Shown here one piece after another: positions 40,869 through 50,125 of a stretch of DNA of 64,000 nt; the stretch's first letter is position 1; each line of letters starts with the position of its first letter. The notes below the pieces were generated by a model that made no database searches, was not told the DNA's origin, and saw only the letters and a list, made by a program, of their open reading frames with translations. Source of the DNA: Methylohalobius sp964654415. Lineage in GTDB: Bacteria > Pseudomonadota > Gammaproteobacteria > Methylococcales > Methylothermaceae. Where the stretch lies: assembly GCA_964654415.1 (NCBI GenBank), contig CAZZIP010000012.1, positions 17,031 through 81,030 of the forward strand. Direction: 5' to 3'. The position numbers and the translations under genes were made by a program.

Positions 40869-41273
40869 CTAAATGCGAAGGCGCAGGGTGATCAGGTAAG
40901 TTTGGCTTCCGGCAAGCCAGACCGAAGGGCAAAAGGAAAAAACGGCGGGTGGATTGGAGAGTTGGGCCACATCTTCCCTGACGATCGGCGCAGGCGGCGC
41001 TTGAGGAGAATAAAGCAGCTTGAAGACCTGCCCGATCGGCGATGCTTGGGCCTCTGCTTCAGTTTCCTGGGAGACCTCGCAGCAGCTTGCTTGCTGCGCC
41101 TTGGCCTGGTGCTGGCAGCTGCCGCTTCGACACGGATTTTCCTTCTTGTGGCAGCAGCAAGTGTATTGTTTGTGTCCCCCTGCCTGGCAGGCGAACACCA
41201 AGCGCGGTGGCGCCAGCATTCCGACCAGGATCAGCAGGACGACCGCGAGGCGAAAAATAAAGCGTTGAGACAT
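40869..41273 (-). CDS. Cys-rich exported protein in the mercury/copper block
   Basis: The 134-residue precursor has a signal peptide (residues 5-28). A short, Cys/His-rich segment follows (CQAGGHKQYTCCCHKKENPC, then SGSCQHQ and ASCCEVS) and could bind soft metals in the periplasm. The remainder is Pro/Ala-rich and ends in a hydrophobic LITLRLRI tail. I know no named family. It lies between merR and cusB on the same strand, so a metal-chaperone role between the mer and cus systems is possible. Confidence 0.65.
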   Translation of the reverse strand: MSQRFIFRLAVVLLILVGMLAPPRLVFACQAGGHKQYTCCCHKKENPCRSGSCQHQAKAQQASCCEVSQETEAEAQASPIGQVFKLLYSPQAPPAPIVREDVAQLSNPPAVFSFCPSVWLAGSQTYLITLRLRI

Positions 41274-41324
41274 AAGCTCAAACTAACACGAGGCACGCGG
41301 GTGGTCAATGGCTCAAGTAAAGGA

Positions 41325-41726
41325 TCATCCAAGTTCGAGCATCGCGATTAGGGGGCAGTGAACCTGGCCCTGGATCTGGTCGCAGCGCGCGACTAAGTCT
41401 AGCAAGGCGCGCTCGATGCGCTCCAGGTCAGCGATTTTTGCGCGCACGTCTTCGAGCTTGCGCTGTGCCAGCTCGCGCGCCTCGGCGCAATGGGTGCCGT
41501 CCTCCAATTTCAGAAGCTGCCCGATTTCTTCCAGGCTGAATCCCAAGCGCTTGGCGGCCTGGATAAATTTCAAGCGCGCTACCATCTCCTGGCTGTAGCG
41601 GCGGATGCTGCCGTAAGGCCGCGCGGGTTTAGGCAGAAGCCCTAGGCGCTGGTAAAACCGGATGGTCTCTACATTGACTCCGCACGCTTTGGCGACCTGG
41701 CCGATGGTCAAAGATTTTTCTGCCAT
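41325..41726 (-). CDS. merR: MerR mercury-responsive regulator
   Basis: The 133-residue protein has the MerR winged helix (LTIGQVAKACGVNVETIRFY) and the three mercury-binding cysteines in their usual contexts: HCAEAR, ARCDQ and VHCPLI. It binds the operator at 44141-44160 and untwists the promoter when Hg(II) binds. It is placed after merA on the same strand, rather than divergently in front of the operon as in Tn21, so it would be expressed from the promoter it controls unless another exists. Confidence 0.92.
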   Translation of the reverse strand: MAEKSLTIGQVAKACGVNVETIRFYQRLGLLPKPARPYGSIRRYSQEMVARLKFIQAAKRLGFSLEEIGQLLKLEDGTHCAEARELAQRKLEDVRAKIADLERIERALLDLVARCDQIQGQVHCPLIAMLELG

Positions 41727-41733
41727 TTAGGCG

Positions 41734-43437
41734 TTACGCCGCGCAACAGGAAAGCTGCGTTACGTCCTTGCGGAAGGTCTGGGCGCACAGTTTCAGCCCT
41801 TCCACCATGGTAAGGTAAGGGAAAAGCTGGCTTGCCAGCTCGTCTACGCTCATCTGCTGGCGGATTGCCAGCGCCGCGGTCTGGATCACCTCTCCGCCAT
41901 TGGGCGCCAGCACCTGGGCGCCGAGCAGCCGGCCGGTTTCCCGCTCGGCGACCAGCTGGATAAACCCCCGGGTGTCGAAGTTCGCCAAGGCGCGCGGCAC
42001 GTTGTCCAAGGTAAGGGTGCGACTTTCTACCGAAAAGCCTTGGCGGGCGGCCTCCGCCTCGGTCAGGCCCACGCTGGCCACCTGGGGATCGGTGAAGACC
42101 ACCTGCGGCACGATGGAAAGGTCCAGCCTGGCTTCACCGCCCGTCATGTTGATCGCCGCGCAGCTGCCGGCTGCCGCGGCCACATACACCAATTGCGGCT
42201 GGTTGGTGCAGTCGCCGGCGGCATAGACGTGACAAAGGTTGGTGCGCAGGCGCTCGTCCACAACGATGGCTCCATTGGCAGCGGTGACTATCCCTGCCCG
42301 CTCTAGCCGTAAACTTTCGGTATTGGGAAGCCTACCGGTCGCCACCAGCAAGTGGCTGCCCTCTACCGTCTCGCCCCCTAAATCCACGACAAACCGCCCG
42401 CCGCGCCTGAAACGAAAGCGCGTGTAAGCTACGCTTTTGGCTGCTGTGTGGGTGAGTACCCGGATGCCTTCCTCCTCCAGATAGCGCTTTAAGCTCTCCC
42501 CCAGCTTGGGGTCCTGGCGGGGAAGAAGCCCCAAAAGCTCGATGATGGTAACCTGCGCTCCAAGGCGAGAAAACGCCTGGCCCAGCTCTAGCCCGATGGC
42601 CGACCCCCCAAGCACGATCAGGTGCTCGGGGATGGTCTCGGCCATCAACGCTTCGGTAGAAGTCCAGTAGGGCGTCCCTTTAAGCCCGGGAATAGGGGGA
42701 GGAACCGGGACGGCCCCCGTGGCGATGAGGATGCGGTCTGGAGTAAGCTGCCGCACGCTGCCGTCTGCGGCCGCCACTTCCAAGGTGTAGGCATCCTTGA
42801 AAGACGCCTGACCAGTGAGGAGCTCCAGGTTCGGATTGGCATTTAGGATGCTTTGGTATTTGAGAAAGCGCAGCTCCTCAACGCGCGCTTGTTGCTGCGC
42901 CAAAAGCGCCGCTCGGTCGATGCGGCGCAAGGCCAATTTCAACCCCCAAAACGGATTGCAGCGCGCAAGATGGGCCAGGTGTGCTGCCTGGATCAGGATC
43001 TTGGAAGGCACGCAGCCTGTGTTGACGCAGGTGCCCCCTAAGGTGCCCTGCTCGATCAAGGTCACCTTTGCCCCCGCTTCGGCGGCGCGGATGGCGCAGG
43101 CAAAGGCAGACGCCCCAGAACCGATGACGGCGATATGCAGATCCGATCTTTTATGGTCGGCGGCTGGAGCGTAACCTTTAGGAAGGTTCTTTTCGCGCGC
43201 CTCAAGCGGTTCGGCACCAAAGCCTTTGGCGGTTACCGCTTCAAGCAGCCTGGAGAGCGGCACCGGGAAAGCCGTCTCGATCCGCGCCAGAGCTTCTTCA
43301 TAGGAAACCTTCGCCTTAACGACGCCGGGTATGTCCTGCAACGCTTGCTCGACGGAGTGGACACAATCCTTGCAGTGCATCCCGCGGATGCGCAACTCAA
43401 TGCTTGGACGGCCCGTCAAGCTCCCTGTTGACGGCAT
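41734..43437 (-). CDS. merA: mercuric reductase
   Basis: MerA reduces Hg(II) to Hg(0) with NADPH. The 567-residue protein has one N-terminal HMA domain with GMHCKDC near residue 19. The flavoprotein core has an FAD motif VIGSGASAFA, the redox pair GGTCVNTGCVPSK and an NAD(P) motif LGGSAIGLE. The C-terminal Cys pair is QLSCCAA, which delivers mercury to the active site across the dimer. All required cysteines are present, so it should be functional. It lies between merP and merR in one operon. Confidence 0.95.
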   Translation of the reverse strand: MPSTGSLTGRPSIELRIRGMHCKDCVHSVEQALQDIPGVVKAKVSYEEALARIETAFPVPLSRLLEAVTAKGFGAEPLEAREKNLPKGYAPAADHKRSDLHIAVIGSGASAFACAIRAAEAGAKVTLIEQGTLGGTCVNTGCVPSKILIQAAHLAHLARCNPFWGLKLALRRIDRAALLAQQQARVEELRFLKYQSILNANPNLELLTGQASFKDAYTLEVAAADGSVRQLTPDRILIATGAVPVPPPIPGLKGTPYWTSTEALMAETIPEHLIVLGGSAIGLELGQAFSRLGAQVTIIELLGLLPRQDPKLGESLKRYLEEEGIRVLTHTAAKSVAYTRFRFRRGGRFVVDLGGETVEGSHLLVATGRLPNTESLRLERAGIVTAANGAIVVDERLRTNLCHVYAAGDCTNQPQLVYVAAAAGSCAAINMTGGEARLDLSIVPQVVFTDPQVASVGLTEAEAARQGFSVESRTLTLDNVPRALANFDTRGFIQLVAERETGRLLGAQVLAPNGGEVIQTAALAIRQQMSVDELASQLFPYLTMVEGLKLCAQTFRKDVTQLSCCAA

Positions 43438-43470
43438 AGCCGCGTCTCCTTGATTCTTAGCAGACCGCTT

Positions 43471-43743
43471 TTACTCGCGCACCGTCGAAGGGTAGCCGGC
43501 GTCGGTCGTCGCCTTAACCAGCGCCTCCGGTTGAGTTTGGTCGGGGTCGTAGGTGACGGTGGCGGTTTTGCTGGAAAAATCGACTTCTACTTTGCTCACC
43601 CCGGAAACCTTCTCCAGTGCCTTTTTGACCGCCAAAGGGCACAGTTCGCAGCTCATATTTTTAACGTCTAAGGTGACCGTCTTAGGTTCGCCAGAAAATG
43701 CCGTCAAGGGCAAAGCCAACAGAAAAGCAAGCAATCTACGCAT
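43471..43743 (-). CDS. merP: periplasmic mercury-binding protein
   Basis: This 90-residue precursor has a signal peptide ending near LTAFSG and one HMA domain with the motif NMSCELCPLAV, the GMTCXXC-type site that binds Hg(II). It passes mercury to MerT. The start at 43743 is preceded by GGAGG; the longer frame upstream runs into merT. It lies 11 bases after merT. Confidence 0.93.
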   Translation of the reverse strand: MRRLLAFLLALPLTAFSGEPKTVTLDVKNMSCELCPLAVKKALEKVSGVSKVEVDFSSKTATVTYDPDQTQPEALVKATTDAGYPSTVRE

Positions 43744-43754
43744 CGCAACCTCCT

Positions 43755-44099
43755 TTAGTAGAACAGCAGGACAAGCCAAGGTGTAGCCAGAAGACCCAGC
43801 GCCGATCCGGCGACGATCCAAAATACCAAGCGCTGGCGCTTAAGCACGGCCAGGTCGGCACAAGGCCGATCTGAAGCACAGGCCTTGGGCCTAAAGTAGA
43901 GCTGGTAAAACGCCAGACTCAAAAACAGCACAGTCAAGCCAATGAAAATCGGCCGGTAAGGCGCCATCGCGGTCAGGGAACTTAGCCAGCTGCCGGTTAT
44001 CCCTAAGCTCACCAACACCAGCGGCAAGACGCAGCACATTGAGGCGCCGACTGCCGCCAAAACGCTCGCCACTAGCGAGTTTTTTTCGTTCAGCCGCAT
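43755..44099 (-). CDS. merT: mercuric ion transporter
   Basis: This 114-residue membrane protein has three helices. The first holds the Cys pair MCCVLPL, and a cytoplasmic pair follows in the loop KACASDRPCADL. This is the standard MerT import path from MerP to MerA. An ATG at 44132 would lie upstream of the predicted transcription start, so I chose the ATG at 44099, which follows TAGGAG at good spacing. Confidence 0.92.
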   Translation of the reverse strand: MRLNEKNSLVASVLAAVGASMCCVLPLVLVSLGITGSWLSSLTAMAPYRPIFIGLTVLFLSLAFYQLYFRPKACASDRPCADLAVLKRQRLVFWIVAGSALGLLATPWLVLLFY

Positions 44100-44133
44100 C
44101 GTCTTGACTCCTAGAGCCTGTTTCTTTGGCATT

Positions 44134-44164
44134 ATTTAAACCCCGTACCTAAGTACGGGGTCAA
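44134..44164 (-). promoter_or_regulatory. mer promoter with MerR operator
   Basis: On the minus strand, -35 TTGACC (44164-44159) and -10 TTAAAT (44139-44134) are 19 bases apart, the overlong spacing of MerR-controlled promoters. The spacer contains the dyad CCCCGTAC-CTAA-GTACGGGG at 44141-44160. Confidence 0.92.
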
Positions 44165-44165
44165 G

Positions 44166-44389
44166 CAAACTTCAATGCTACTCAAGCTGCTGTTGACTTA
44201 GACCGCTGGTCTACTTCCAGTTTCAGATCAGCAGCGCGTTGGGCGAGATAAGATGGATGACCTTGAGAAGGATCACCTCGGCTTTGGTTAAAGCCTCAAG
44301 GCCTCGGCCAATTCCTCCTCGGCCAGTCAGGTGAGCGTTAAGGTTCACGGCTTAATAACCGGCCAGTGGGTAAGGATGTTTCGCCGAGG
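44166..44389. other. intergenic stretch without a recognisable gene
   Basis: All frames are interrupted. Short coding-like pieces (for example TKAEVILLKVIHLISPNALL on the minus strand) suggest a decayed gene, but no family is recognisable. CCTCGGCC occurs twice within 30 bases. This may mark the boundary where the mer-cus block was joined to the ATP synthase operon. Confidence 0.35.
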
Positions 44390-44413
44390 AAAATCGAGCT
44401 TTACGCCTAAAAG
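44390..44413 (-). terminator. possible terminator of the ATP synthase operon
   Basis: After atpC, the minus strand reads AGCTTT-TAGGCGT-AAAGCT followed by CGATTTT. The stem is only six pairs and the T run is short, so the call is weak. Confidence 0.4.
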
Positions 44414-44848
44414 CTATTTTTCAAATTTCCCTTTGTTCTTCTTGTATCGCTCCAAAATCTGGAGTTGCCGGATAGCTTCGGCCAATTCCGCTTGAGCTTT
44501 AGCATAGTCGATTTTTCCAGAGCGGTCCCTCAATGCTTCCTCAGCACGCCGTTTGGCCTCCAGAGCAGCTGCCTCGTCGATATCTCGGGCCCGAAGTGCG
44601 GTATCAGCGAGGATCGTAACTACGTGAGGCTGAACTTCGATGAGGCCACCCGAGACATAGAACGGGAGTTCCTCGTTCTGGCTCAGTTTGACTCGAACCG
44701 CGCCGGGACGGAGGCGGGAGAGAAATGGGGCGTGGCGGGGAGCAATACCCACCTCACCCAACTCAGCCGGAGCAAACACCATCTCTGCCTGCCCCGAGTA
44801 AATCTCCTCTTCCACACTCACGATGTTGACATGAATGGTCATAGCCAT
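44414..44848 (-). CDS. atpC: ATP synthase epsilon subunit
   Basis: The 144-residue subunit has the beta-sandwich (VNIVSVEEEIYSGQAEMVFA; ELGEVGIAPRHAPFLSRLRPG) and C-terminal helical hairpin that inhibits rotation. It is last in the operon. AGG precedes the ATG by eight bases. Confidence 0.95.
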   Translation of the reverse strand: MAMTIHVNIVSVEEEIYSGQAEMVFAPAELGEVGIAPRHAPFLSRLRPGAVRVKLSQNEELPFYVSGGLIEVQPHVVTILADTALRARDIDEAAALEAKRRAEEALRDRSGKIDYAKAQAELAEAIRQLQILERYKKNKGKFEK

Positions 44849-44858
44849 AGCACCTACC

Positions 44859-46241
44859 TTATGCTGCTAGTTTTTTGGCCTTTTCCAGCGCCTCGTCGAT
44901 TGTCCCTACCATGTAAAATGCTTGCTCCGGAATCTCATCGTACTCGCCGTCGACAATGCCTTTAAAACCGCGGATCGTTTCCTTCAACGGGACATATTTA
45001 CCCGGCGTGCCGGTGAACACTTCCGCTACGAAGAACGGCTGCGACAGGAACCTTTGGATCTTGCGCGCCCGGGACACGGTCAATTTGTCTTCTTCAGAAA
45101 GCTCGTCCATGCCTAGAATCGCGATGATGTCGCGCAGTTCCTTGTACCGCTGCAAGGTGGACTGCACCCGTCGCGTCACCTCATAGTGCTCGTGGCCGAT
45201 CACCAGCGGGTCCAGCTGCCGGCTGGTGGAATCTAAAGGATCCACCGCCGGATAAATGCCAAGCTCAGCAATCTGGCGCGATAGCACCACAGTTGCGTCC
45301 AAATGCGCGAAAGTAGTCGCAGGCGAGGGGTCAGTCAAGTCGTCGGCAGGCACATACACCGCCTGAATCGAGGTGATCGAACCGGTGCGGGTAGAGGTGA
45401 TGCGCTCTTGCAGCATCCCCATTTCCTCCGCCAGGGTCGGCTGATAACCCACCGCTGATGGCATCCGTCCGAGCAAGGCCGAAACTTCTACTCCGGCCAG
45501 GGTATAACGATAGATGTTGTCGATGAACAAGAGTACGTCGCGTCCCTCGTCGCGGAAGCGCTCGGCGATGGTCAACCCAGTCAGCCCCACACGCAGACGG
45601 TTGCCGGGTGGCTCGTTCATCTGGCCATAAACCAAAGCCACCTTATCCAATACTTTGGATTCCTGCATTTCATGGTAAAAGTCGTTGCCTTCTCGAGTCC
45701 TTTCGCCCACGCCGGCAAACACCGAGTAACCCGCGTGCTCGATGGCAATATTGCGAATGAGTTCCATCATGTTCACCGTCTTGCCCACGCCGGCACCGCC
45801 GAACAGCCCGACTTTTCCCCCTTTGGCGAACGGACAGATCAGGTCGATCACCTTGATGCCGGTTTCCAACAACTCGGTAGCAGGCGCTTGCTCTTCGTAG
45901 CTAGGCGGCTTGCGGTGAATAGGCCAGCGCTCCTTCTCCCCAATCGGCCCCTTCTCGTCAATGGGCTCCCCTAATACGTTCATGATCCTGCCCAACGTCT
46001 CCTTGCCTACCGGCACAGAAATCGGTGCGCCGGTATTGGTTACCGAAAGGCCGCGACGCAAGCCGTCAGTACTGCCCATGGCCACCGTCCGAACCACACC
46101 ATCGCCCAACTGCTGTTGGACTTCTAAGGTCAAGCCCACGCCGTCCACTTTCAACGCATCATAAACTTTGGGCAAAGCTCCGCGAGGGAATTCCACGTCC
46201 ACGACGGCGCCGATGATTTGAATGATCTTACCCGAATTCAT
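44859..46241 (-). CDS. atpD: ATP synthase beta subunit
   Basis: The 460-residue catalytic subunit has P-loop GGAGVGKTV near residue 150, catalytic Glu in GERTREGND and the DELSEEDKL motif near 395. It carries out ATP synthesis in the F1 head. Length and motifs are those of a standard F-type enzyme. Confidence 0.97.
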   Translation of the reverse strand: MNSGKIIQIIGAVVDVEFPRGALPKVYDALKVDGVGLTLEVQQQLGDGVVRTVAMGSTDGLRRGLSVTNTGAPISVPVGKETLGRIMNVLGEPIDEKGPIGEKERWPIHRKPPSYEEQAPATELLETGIKVIDLICPFAKGGKVGLFGGAGVGKTVNMMELIRNIAIEHAGYSVFAGVGERTREGNDFYHEMQESKVLDKVALVYGQMNEPPGNRLRVGLTGLTIAERFRDEGRDVLLFIDNIYRYTLAGVEVSALLGRMPSAVGYQPTLAEEMGMLQERITSTRTGSITSIQAVYVPADDLTDPSPATTFAHLDATVVLSRQIAELGIYPAVDPLDSTSRQLDPLVIGHEHYEVTRRVQSTLQRYKELRDIIAILGMDELSEEDKLTVSRARKIQRFLSQPFFVAEVFTGTPGKYVPLKETIRGFKGIVDGEYDEIPEQAFYMVGTIDEALEKAKKLAA

Positions 46242-46281
46242 TTACAATTCCTCTTGAAGACCTGATGGTTCCTAATCTGAA

Positions 46282-47148
46282 TCACTGAACTGCCGCTGCA
46301 CCAGATACGATTTCTGAGATTTCCTGAGTGATGGAAGACTGCCTGGCCTTGTTGTATAAAAGCTGCAGCTCATCGATGAACTTACCGGCATTGTCGGAGG
46401 CGCTCTTCATCGCTACCATCCGGGCTGCCTGCTCGCAGGCTTTGTTTTCCACTATCCCCTGGAACACAATCGACTCAATATAGCGTATCAGAAGCTCGTC
46501 TAGGACTTCCTGAGCATCCGGCTCGTAAATATAGTCCCAATAGTGTTTTAGCTCTTCTTCCGGCGTTTCTACCTCAACCGGAAGCAGTTTCTGGATCACT
46601 GGCCTTTGGGTCATGGTGTTAACGAATTCGTTGAAAACCAGATAAATCTGATCCAGTTCAGTCCGACTGTATTTGTCCAGCATGACCTTGACCGGGCCGA
46701 TGATGTCCTGAAGGCGAACCTCGTCTTTGAGGTGGGTTAACTGGGCAACGATTCTTGCCCCGATGCTGGAGAAGAAGGAAACGCCCTTCTGTCCGATAAT
46801 GCTCAGCTCCAGAGAGGCGCCTTCTTCTTCCCACGCCTTCATCTGGCGCAGCAATCCTCGAAACAGATTGGCATTCAGCCCTCCGCACAAGCCGCGGTCG
46901 GTAGTAATCAACAAGACTCCGATCCGCTTGCCATCGCGGGGAAGCAAGAAAGGATGCCGGTACTCGGGATGGGCGTGGGCTAAGTGCTGGATGATCTGCT
47001 GCATGCGCCGGGCGTATGGTCTGGTCGCCTGCATGCGCTCCTGAGTCTTGCGCATCTTGCTAGCAGCGACCATTTCCATGGCCTTAGTGATTTTTTGCGT
47101 ATTTCTGATGCTCTGGATCTTGGTTCGGATCTCTTTGCCTACCGCCAT
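46282..47148 (-). CDS. atpG: ATP synthase gamma subunit
   Basis: The 288-residue rotor shaft has typical ends: GKEIRTKIQSIRNTQKITKAM at the N-terminus (start MAVGKEI) and the C-terminal ASDNAGKFIDELQLLYNKAR segment, here quoted as SASDNAGK and LLYNKARQ. It lies between alpha and beta as usual. Confidence 0.96.
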   Translation of the reverse strand: MAVGKEIRTKIQSIRNTQKITKAMEMVAASKMRKTQERMQATRPYARRMQQIIQHLAHAHPEYRHPFLLPRDGKRIGVLLITTDRGLCGGLNANLFRGLLRQMKAWEEEGASLELSIIGQKGVSFFSSIGARIVAQLTHLKDEVRLQDIIGPVKVMLDKYSRTELDQIYLVFNEFVNTMTQRPVIQKLLPVEVETPEEELKHYWDYIYEPDAQEVLDELLIRYIESIVFQGIVENKACEQAARMVAMKSASDNAGKFIDELQLLYNKARQSSITQEISEIVSGAAAVQ

Positions 47149-47154
47149 AAGCCC

Positions 47155-48696
47155 TTACCAAGTCCGGGTTTGTTTGAATTTTTGGACCGCCGCATGGAGT
47201 TTGGCTGCAATCTCGTCGTTGTAGTCACAGGTCTGGTTGATCTCATCCAGGAGACTACCATGCTCGGCTCTCATATAATCCTGCAGGGCATCCTCGAAAT
47301 CGCGCACTTTATTGACCGGAACATCATCCAGATAGCCCTGCCCCACGGCGAACAAGGAAACGGCCTGTTCGGCTACAGACATGGGCTTGTACTGGGGCTG
47401 TTTTAAGATTTCAGTCACCCGCTGGCCGCGCTCGATCTGTTTGCGCGTAGTCTCATCTAGTTCCGAAGCGAATTGGGCAAACGCCGCAAGTTCCCGGTAT
47501 TGGGCCAAATCGAGGCGGATTCCGCCACCCAGCTTCTTAATGATTTTGGTCTGGGCGGCTCCACCCACGCGCGAGACTGAGATTCCCGGGTTCACCGCCG
47601 GGCGAATGCCAGCGTTGAACAAATTAGTCTCTAGATAAATCTGGCCGTCAGTGATTGAGATCACATTGGTCGGCACGAACGCAGACACGTCACCGGCTTG
47701 GGTTTCGATGATCGGCAGTGCAGTGAGCGATCCGGTCTTGCCCTTGACCTTACCGCCGGTGAGCTTTTCTACTTCGGCGGCGTTGATGCGCGCCGCCCGT
47801 TCCAAAAGGCGCGAGTGGAGATAGAAAATGTCCCCAGGATAGGCTTCCCGTCCTGGAGGGCGACGCAGCAGCAACGATACCTGGCGATAAGCCCAGGCCT
47901 GCTTGGTCAGGTCGTCGTAGACAATCAGCGCATCCTCGCCCTTGTCGCGGTAGTATTCGCCCATCGCGCAGCCGGCATAGGGGGCGATGAACTGTAGTGC
48001 CGCCGATTCGGCGGCAGTGGCCGCCACTACCGTGGTATATTCCATCGCGCCGTGCTCTTCAAGCTTGCGCACGATATTGGCGACGGTGGATTGCTTCTGT
48101 CCAACCGCCACATAAATGCATTTAACCCCGGTGCCCTTTTGGTTGATGATGGTATCGACGGCGATGGCAGTCTTACCGGTTTGACGGTCGCCAATGATCA
48201 ACTCGCGTTGACCACGGCCTATAGGAATCATGGCATCGATTGCCTTGAGACCCGTCTGGAGCGGCTGGCTTACCGATTGGCGGGCGATCACGCCCGGAGC
48301 GATTTTTTCGATCGGTGAGAAATATTCGGCCTCAATCGCCCCCTTGCCATCAATCGGACGCCCCAAGGCGTCGACTACTCGACCCAGCATAGCTTCACCT
48401 ACCGGCACCTGGAAAATCTTGCCGGTACACTTGACCCAATCGCCCTCGGCAAGATGTTCATAGGCACCCATGACCACCGCGCCTACCGAATCGCGCTCGA
48501 GATTCAACGCCATGCCGAAAGTATCCCCGGGAAACTCTAGCATCTCCCCGTGCATGACGTCCTCCAGGCCATGGATACGCACGATACCATCTGTAAGGCT
48601 GATTATTGTTCCTTCGCTGCGCGCTTCTAGGCCAGCTTCAAATTCCTTGATCTTTTGCTTGATCAGATCACTGATTTCCGCAGGATTAAGCTGCAT
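47155..48696 (-). CDS. atpA: ATP synthase alpha subunit
   Basis: The 513-residue subunit has P-loop GDRQTGKTA near residue 170 and the signature PAVNPGISVSRVGGAAQ near 366. It binds non-catalytic nucleotide. The first of two tandem ATGs may be used instead. Confidence 0.97.
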   Translation of the reverse strand: MQLNPAEISDLIKQKIKEFEAGLEARSEGTIISLTDGIVRIHGLEDVMHGEMLEFPGDTFGMALNLERDSVGAVVMGAYEHLAEGDWVKCTGKIFQVPVGEAMLGRVVDALGRPIDGKGAIEAEYFSPIEKIAPGVIARQSVSQPLQTGLKAIDAMIPIGRGQRELIIGDRQTGKTAIAVDTIINQKGTGVKCIYVAVGQKQSTVANIVRKLEEHGAMEYTTVVAATAAESAALQFIAPYAGCAMGEYYRDKGEDALIVYDDLTKQAWAYRQVSLLLRRPPGREAYPGDIFYLHSRLLERAARINAAEVEKLTGGKVKGKTGSLTALPIIETQAGDVSAFVPTNVISITDGQIYLETNLFNAGIRPAVNPGISVSRVGGAAQTKIIKKLGGGIRLDLAQYRELAAFAQFASELDETTRKQIERGQRVTEILKQPQYKPMSVAEQAVSLFAVGQGYLDDVPVNKVRDFEDALQDYMRAEHGSLLDEINQTCDYNDEIAAKLHAAVQKFKQTRTW

Positions 48697-48768
48697 CATC
48701 TCTGTCTCGCTTTATTTGTTTGTTTCAATCCACTCTCGCCATCAAACTGAGAGAAAAATACTTGCCAA

Positions 48769-49305
48769 TCAAGCCAAAAGCCTTTTAGCCAAACGCTCGA
48801 GCTGGCCGCGCACCGAACCATCGATGACTTTATCCCCGGCGCGGATAATGACCCCGCCGATCAGATCCGCATCCTCTTGAGAGCTCAAGCGAATCTTTTT
48901 GCCCAGGTTCTTCTCCAGCTCTGCAACTAGAGAAGCCCGATCTTCTTCGCTTAAGGGATAAGCGGTGATGACCTTCACGTCCACATACCCTTCGTGCTCG
49001 GTCCGATACTGCTCGAACAACTCCCGAATCTGATCTATCAAAGTGATGCGGCGGCTGTGGACCAAGAGTTTCACAAAGTTCTCACCTTCTCGATCCAAGT
49101 ATCCCTTGCCCACTTCGAGAATCAAACGTAAAAACGCTTGCTCGCCTACCTTCGGATTGACTGCCGCCCAAGCCATTTCCCTGTCGGCCATCACGGTTGC
49201 CAAGAACTCAAGCATTCTCGACCACTGATCGATCCTACCGGTCTCCTGGGCCAGTTTGAATACCGCCTCAGCATAAGGCCGGGCCAAAGTCTTGAGCTCG
49301 CTCAC
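48769..49305 (-). CDS. atpH: ATP synthase delta subunit
   Basis: The 178-residue stator subunit has N-terminal ARPYAEAVFKLAQ and C-terminal ADLIGGVIIRAGDKVIDGSV, both diagnostic. The GTG start overlaps the atpF stop as GTGA. Confidence 0.95.
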   Translation of the reverse strand: MSELKTLARPYAEAVFKLAQETGRIDQWSRMLEFLATVMADREMAWAAVNPKVGEQAFLRLILEVGKGYLDREGENFVKLLVHSRRITLIDQIRELFEQYRTEHEGYVDVKVITAYPLSEEDRASLVAELEKNLGKKIRLSSQEDADLIGGVIIRAGDKVIDGSVRGQLERLAKRLLA

Positions 49306-49784
49306 GACACCTGTCCCAATTGCCTGGTCACACTTTCCAGAATTTCCCGATGTTTGGCTTCATCGATTTCAGCTCTGAGGATCTGCGCCGATGCCATCAC
49401 CACCAATTGTGCGACTTGATTACGCAGTCCTTCCTTGGCACGGTGGACTTCTTTGTCGATTTCGGCTTTGGCCGCAGCAATCAGCCGCTCGCCCTCTTGG
49501 CGCGCGGCTTCTTTGGCGTCGTCGATGATTTCGTTGGCGCGTTTTTGCGCCAGATTGATGATCTCGTTGGCCTGCTCCCTGGCTTCATGGATCACGCTCT
49601 TGGCTCTAGCTTCAGCGAGTTCCATTTCGTGCTTGCCGCGTTCAGCGGCGGCTAAACCTTCTGCGATTTTTCGCTTACGCTCTTCCAGCGCCTCCATGAG
49701 GGGTGGCCACACGTACTTCATGGTGAACCACACCAGCAGCGCGAAGGTGATCATCTGCCCCAAGAGGGTAATATTGATACTCAC
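49302..49784 (-). CDS. atpF: ATP synthase b subunit
   Basis: The 160-residue stator protein has one N-terminal membrane helix (MITFALLVWFTMKYVWPP) and a long charged coiled coil. It starts with GTG. Confidence 0.95.
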   Translation of the reverse strand: MSINITLLGQMITFALLVWFTMKYVWPPLMEALEERKRKIAEGLAAAERGKHEMELAEARAKSVIHEAREQANEIINLAQKRANEIIDDAKEAARQEGERLIAAAKAEIDKEVHRAKEGLRNQVAQLVVMASAQILRAEIDEAKHREILESVTRQLGQVS

Positions 49785-49811
49785 GATCCCTTGCCTCGTG
49801 TATTCGTACGA

Positions 49812-50090
49812 TTAGCTACCCGTCACTGGAGCTAGGAACGGATTGGCGAAGGTAAAAAACAGTGCCATCCCCACGCCGATCATGGTCACTGCATCCAAGA
49901 GGCCGGCGACGATGAACATTTTGACCTGGAGCATGGGCACCATTTCCGGCTGACGCGCAGCACCTTCGAGAAACTTGCCTCCGAGCAGACCGAAGCCAAT
50001 GGCGGTCCCTAGAGCTCCCATACCCAGCACTAACCCTACCGCAACTGCGGTTAACCCCTGAATGTCAGCAACCAATGCCAGATTTTCCAT
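49812..50090 (-). CDS. atpE: ATP synthase c subunit
   Basis: This 92-residue two-helix protein has the ion-binding Asp in GLLDAVTMIGVG, as in proton-driven enzymes; a sodium-binding Gln/Ser-Thr set is not seen. Loop motif ARQPE is present. Tandem ATGs follow GGAGG; the second has better spacing. Confidence 0.96.
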   Translation of the reverse strand: MENLALVADIQGLTAVAVGLVLGMGALGTAIGFGLLGGKFLEGAARQPEMVPMLQVKMFIVAGLLDAVTMIGVGMALFFTFANPFLAPVTGS

Positions 50091-50125
50091 CATTTCCTCC
50101 GTTTACTTCATGAAGTTATAACAAA

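Noticed and set aside
44166..44389. Insertion sequence remnant
   Set aside because: No terminal inverted repeats, target duplication or transposase motif could be recognised.
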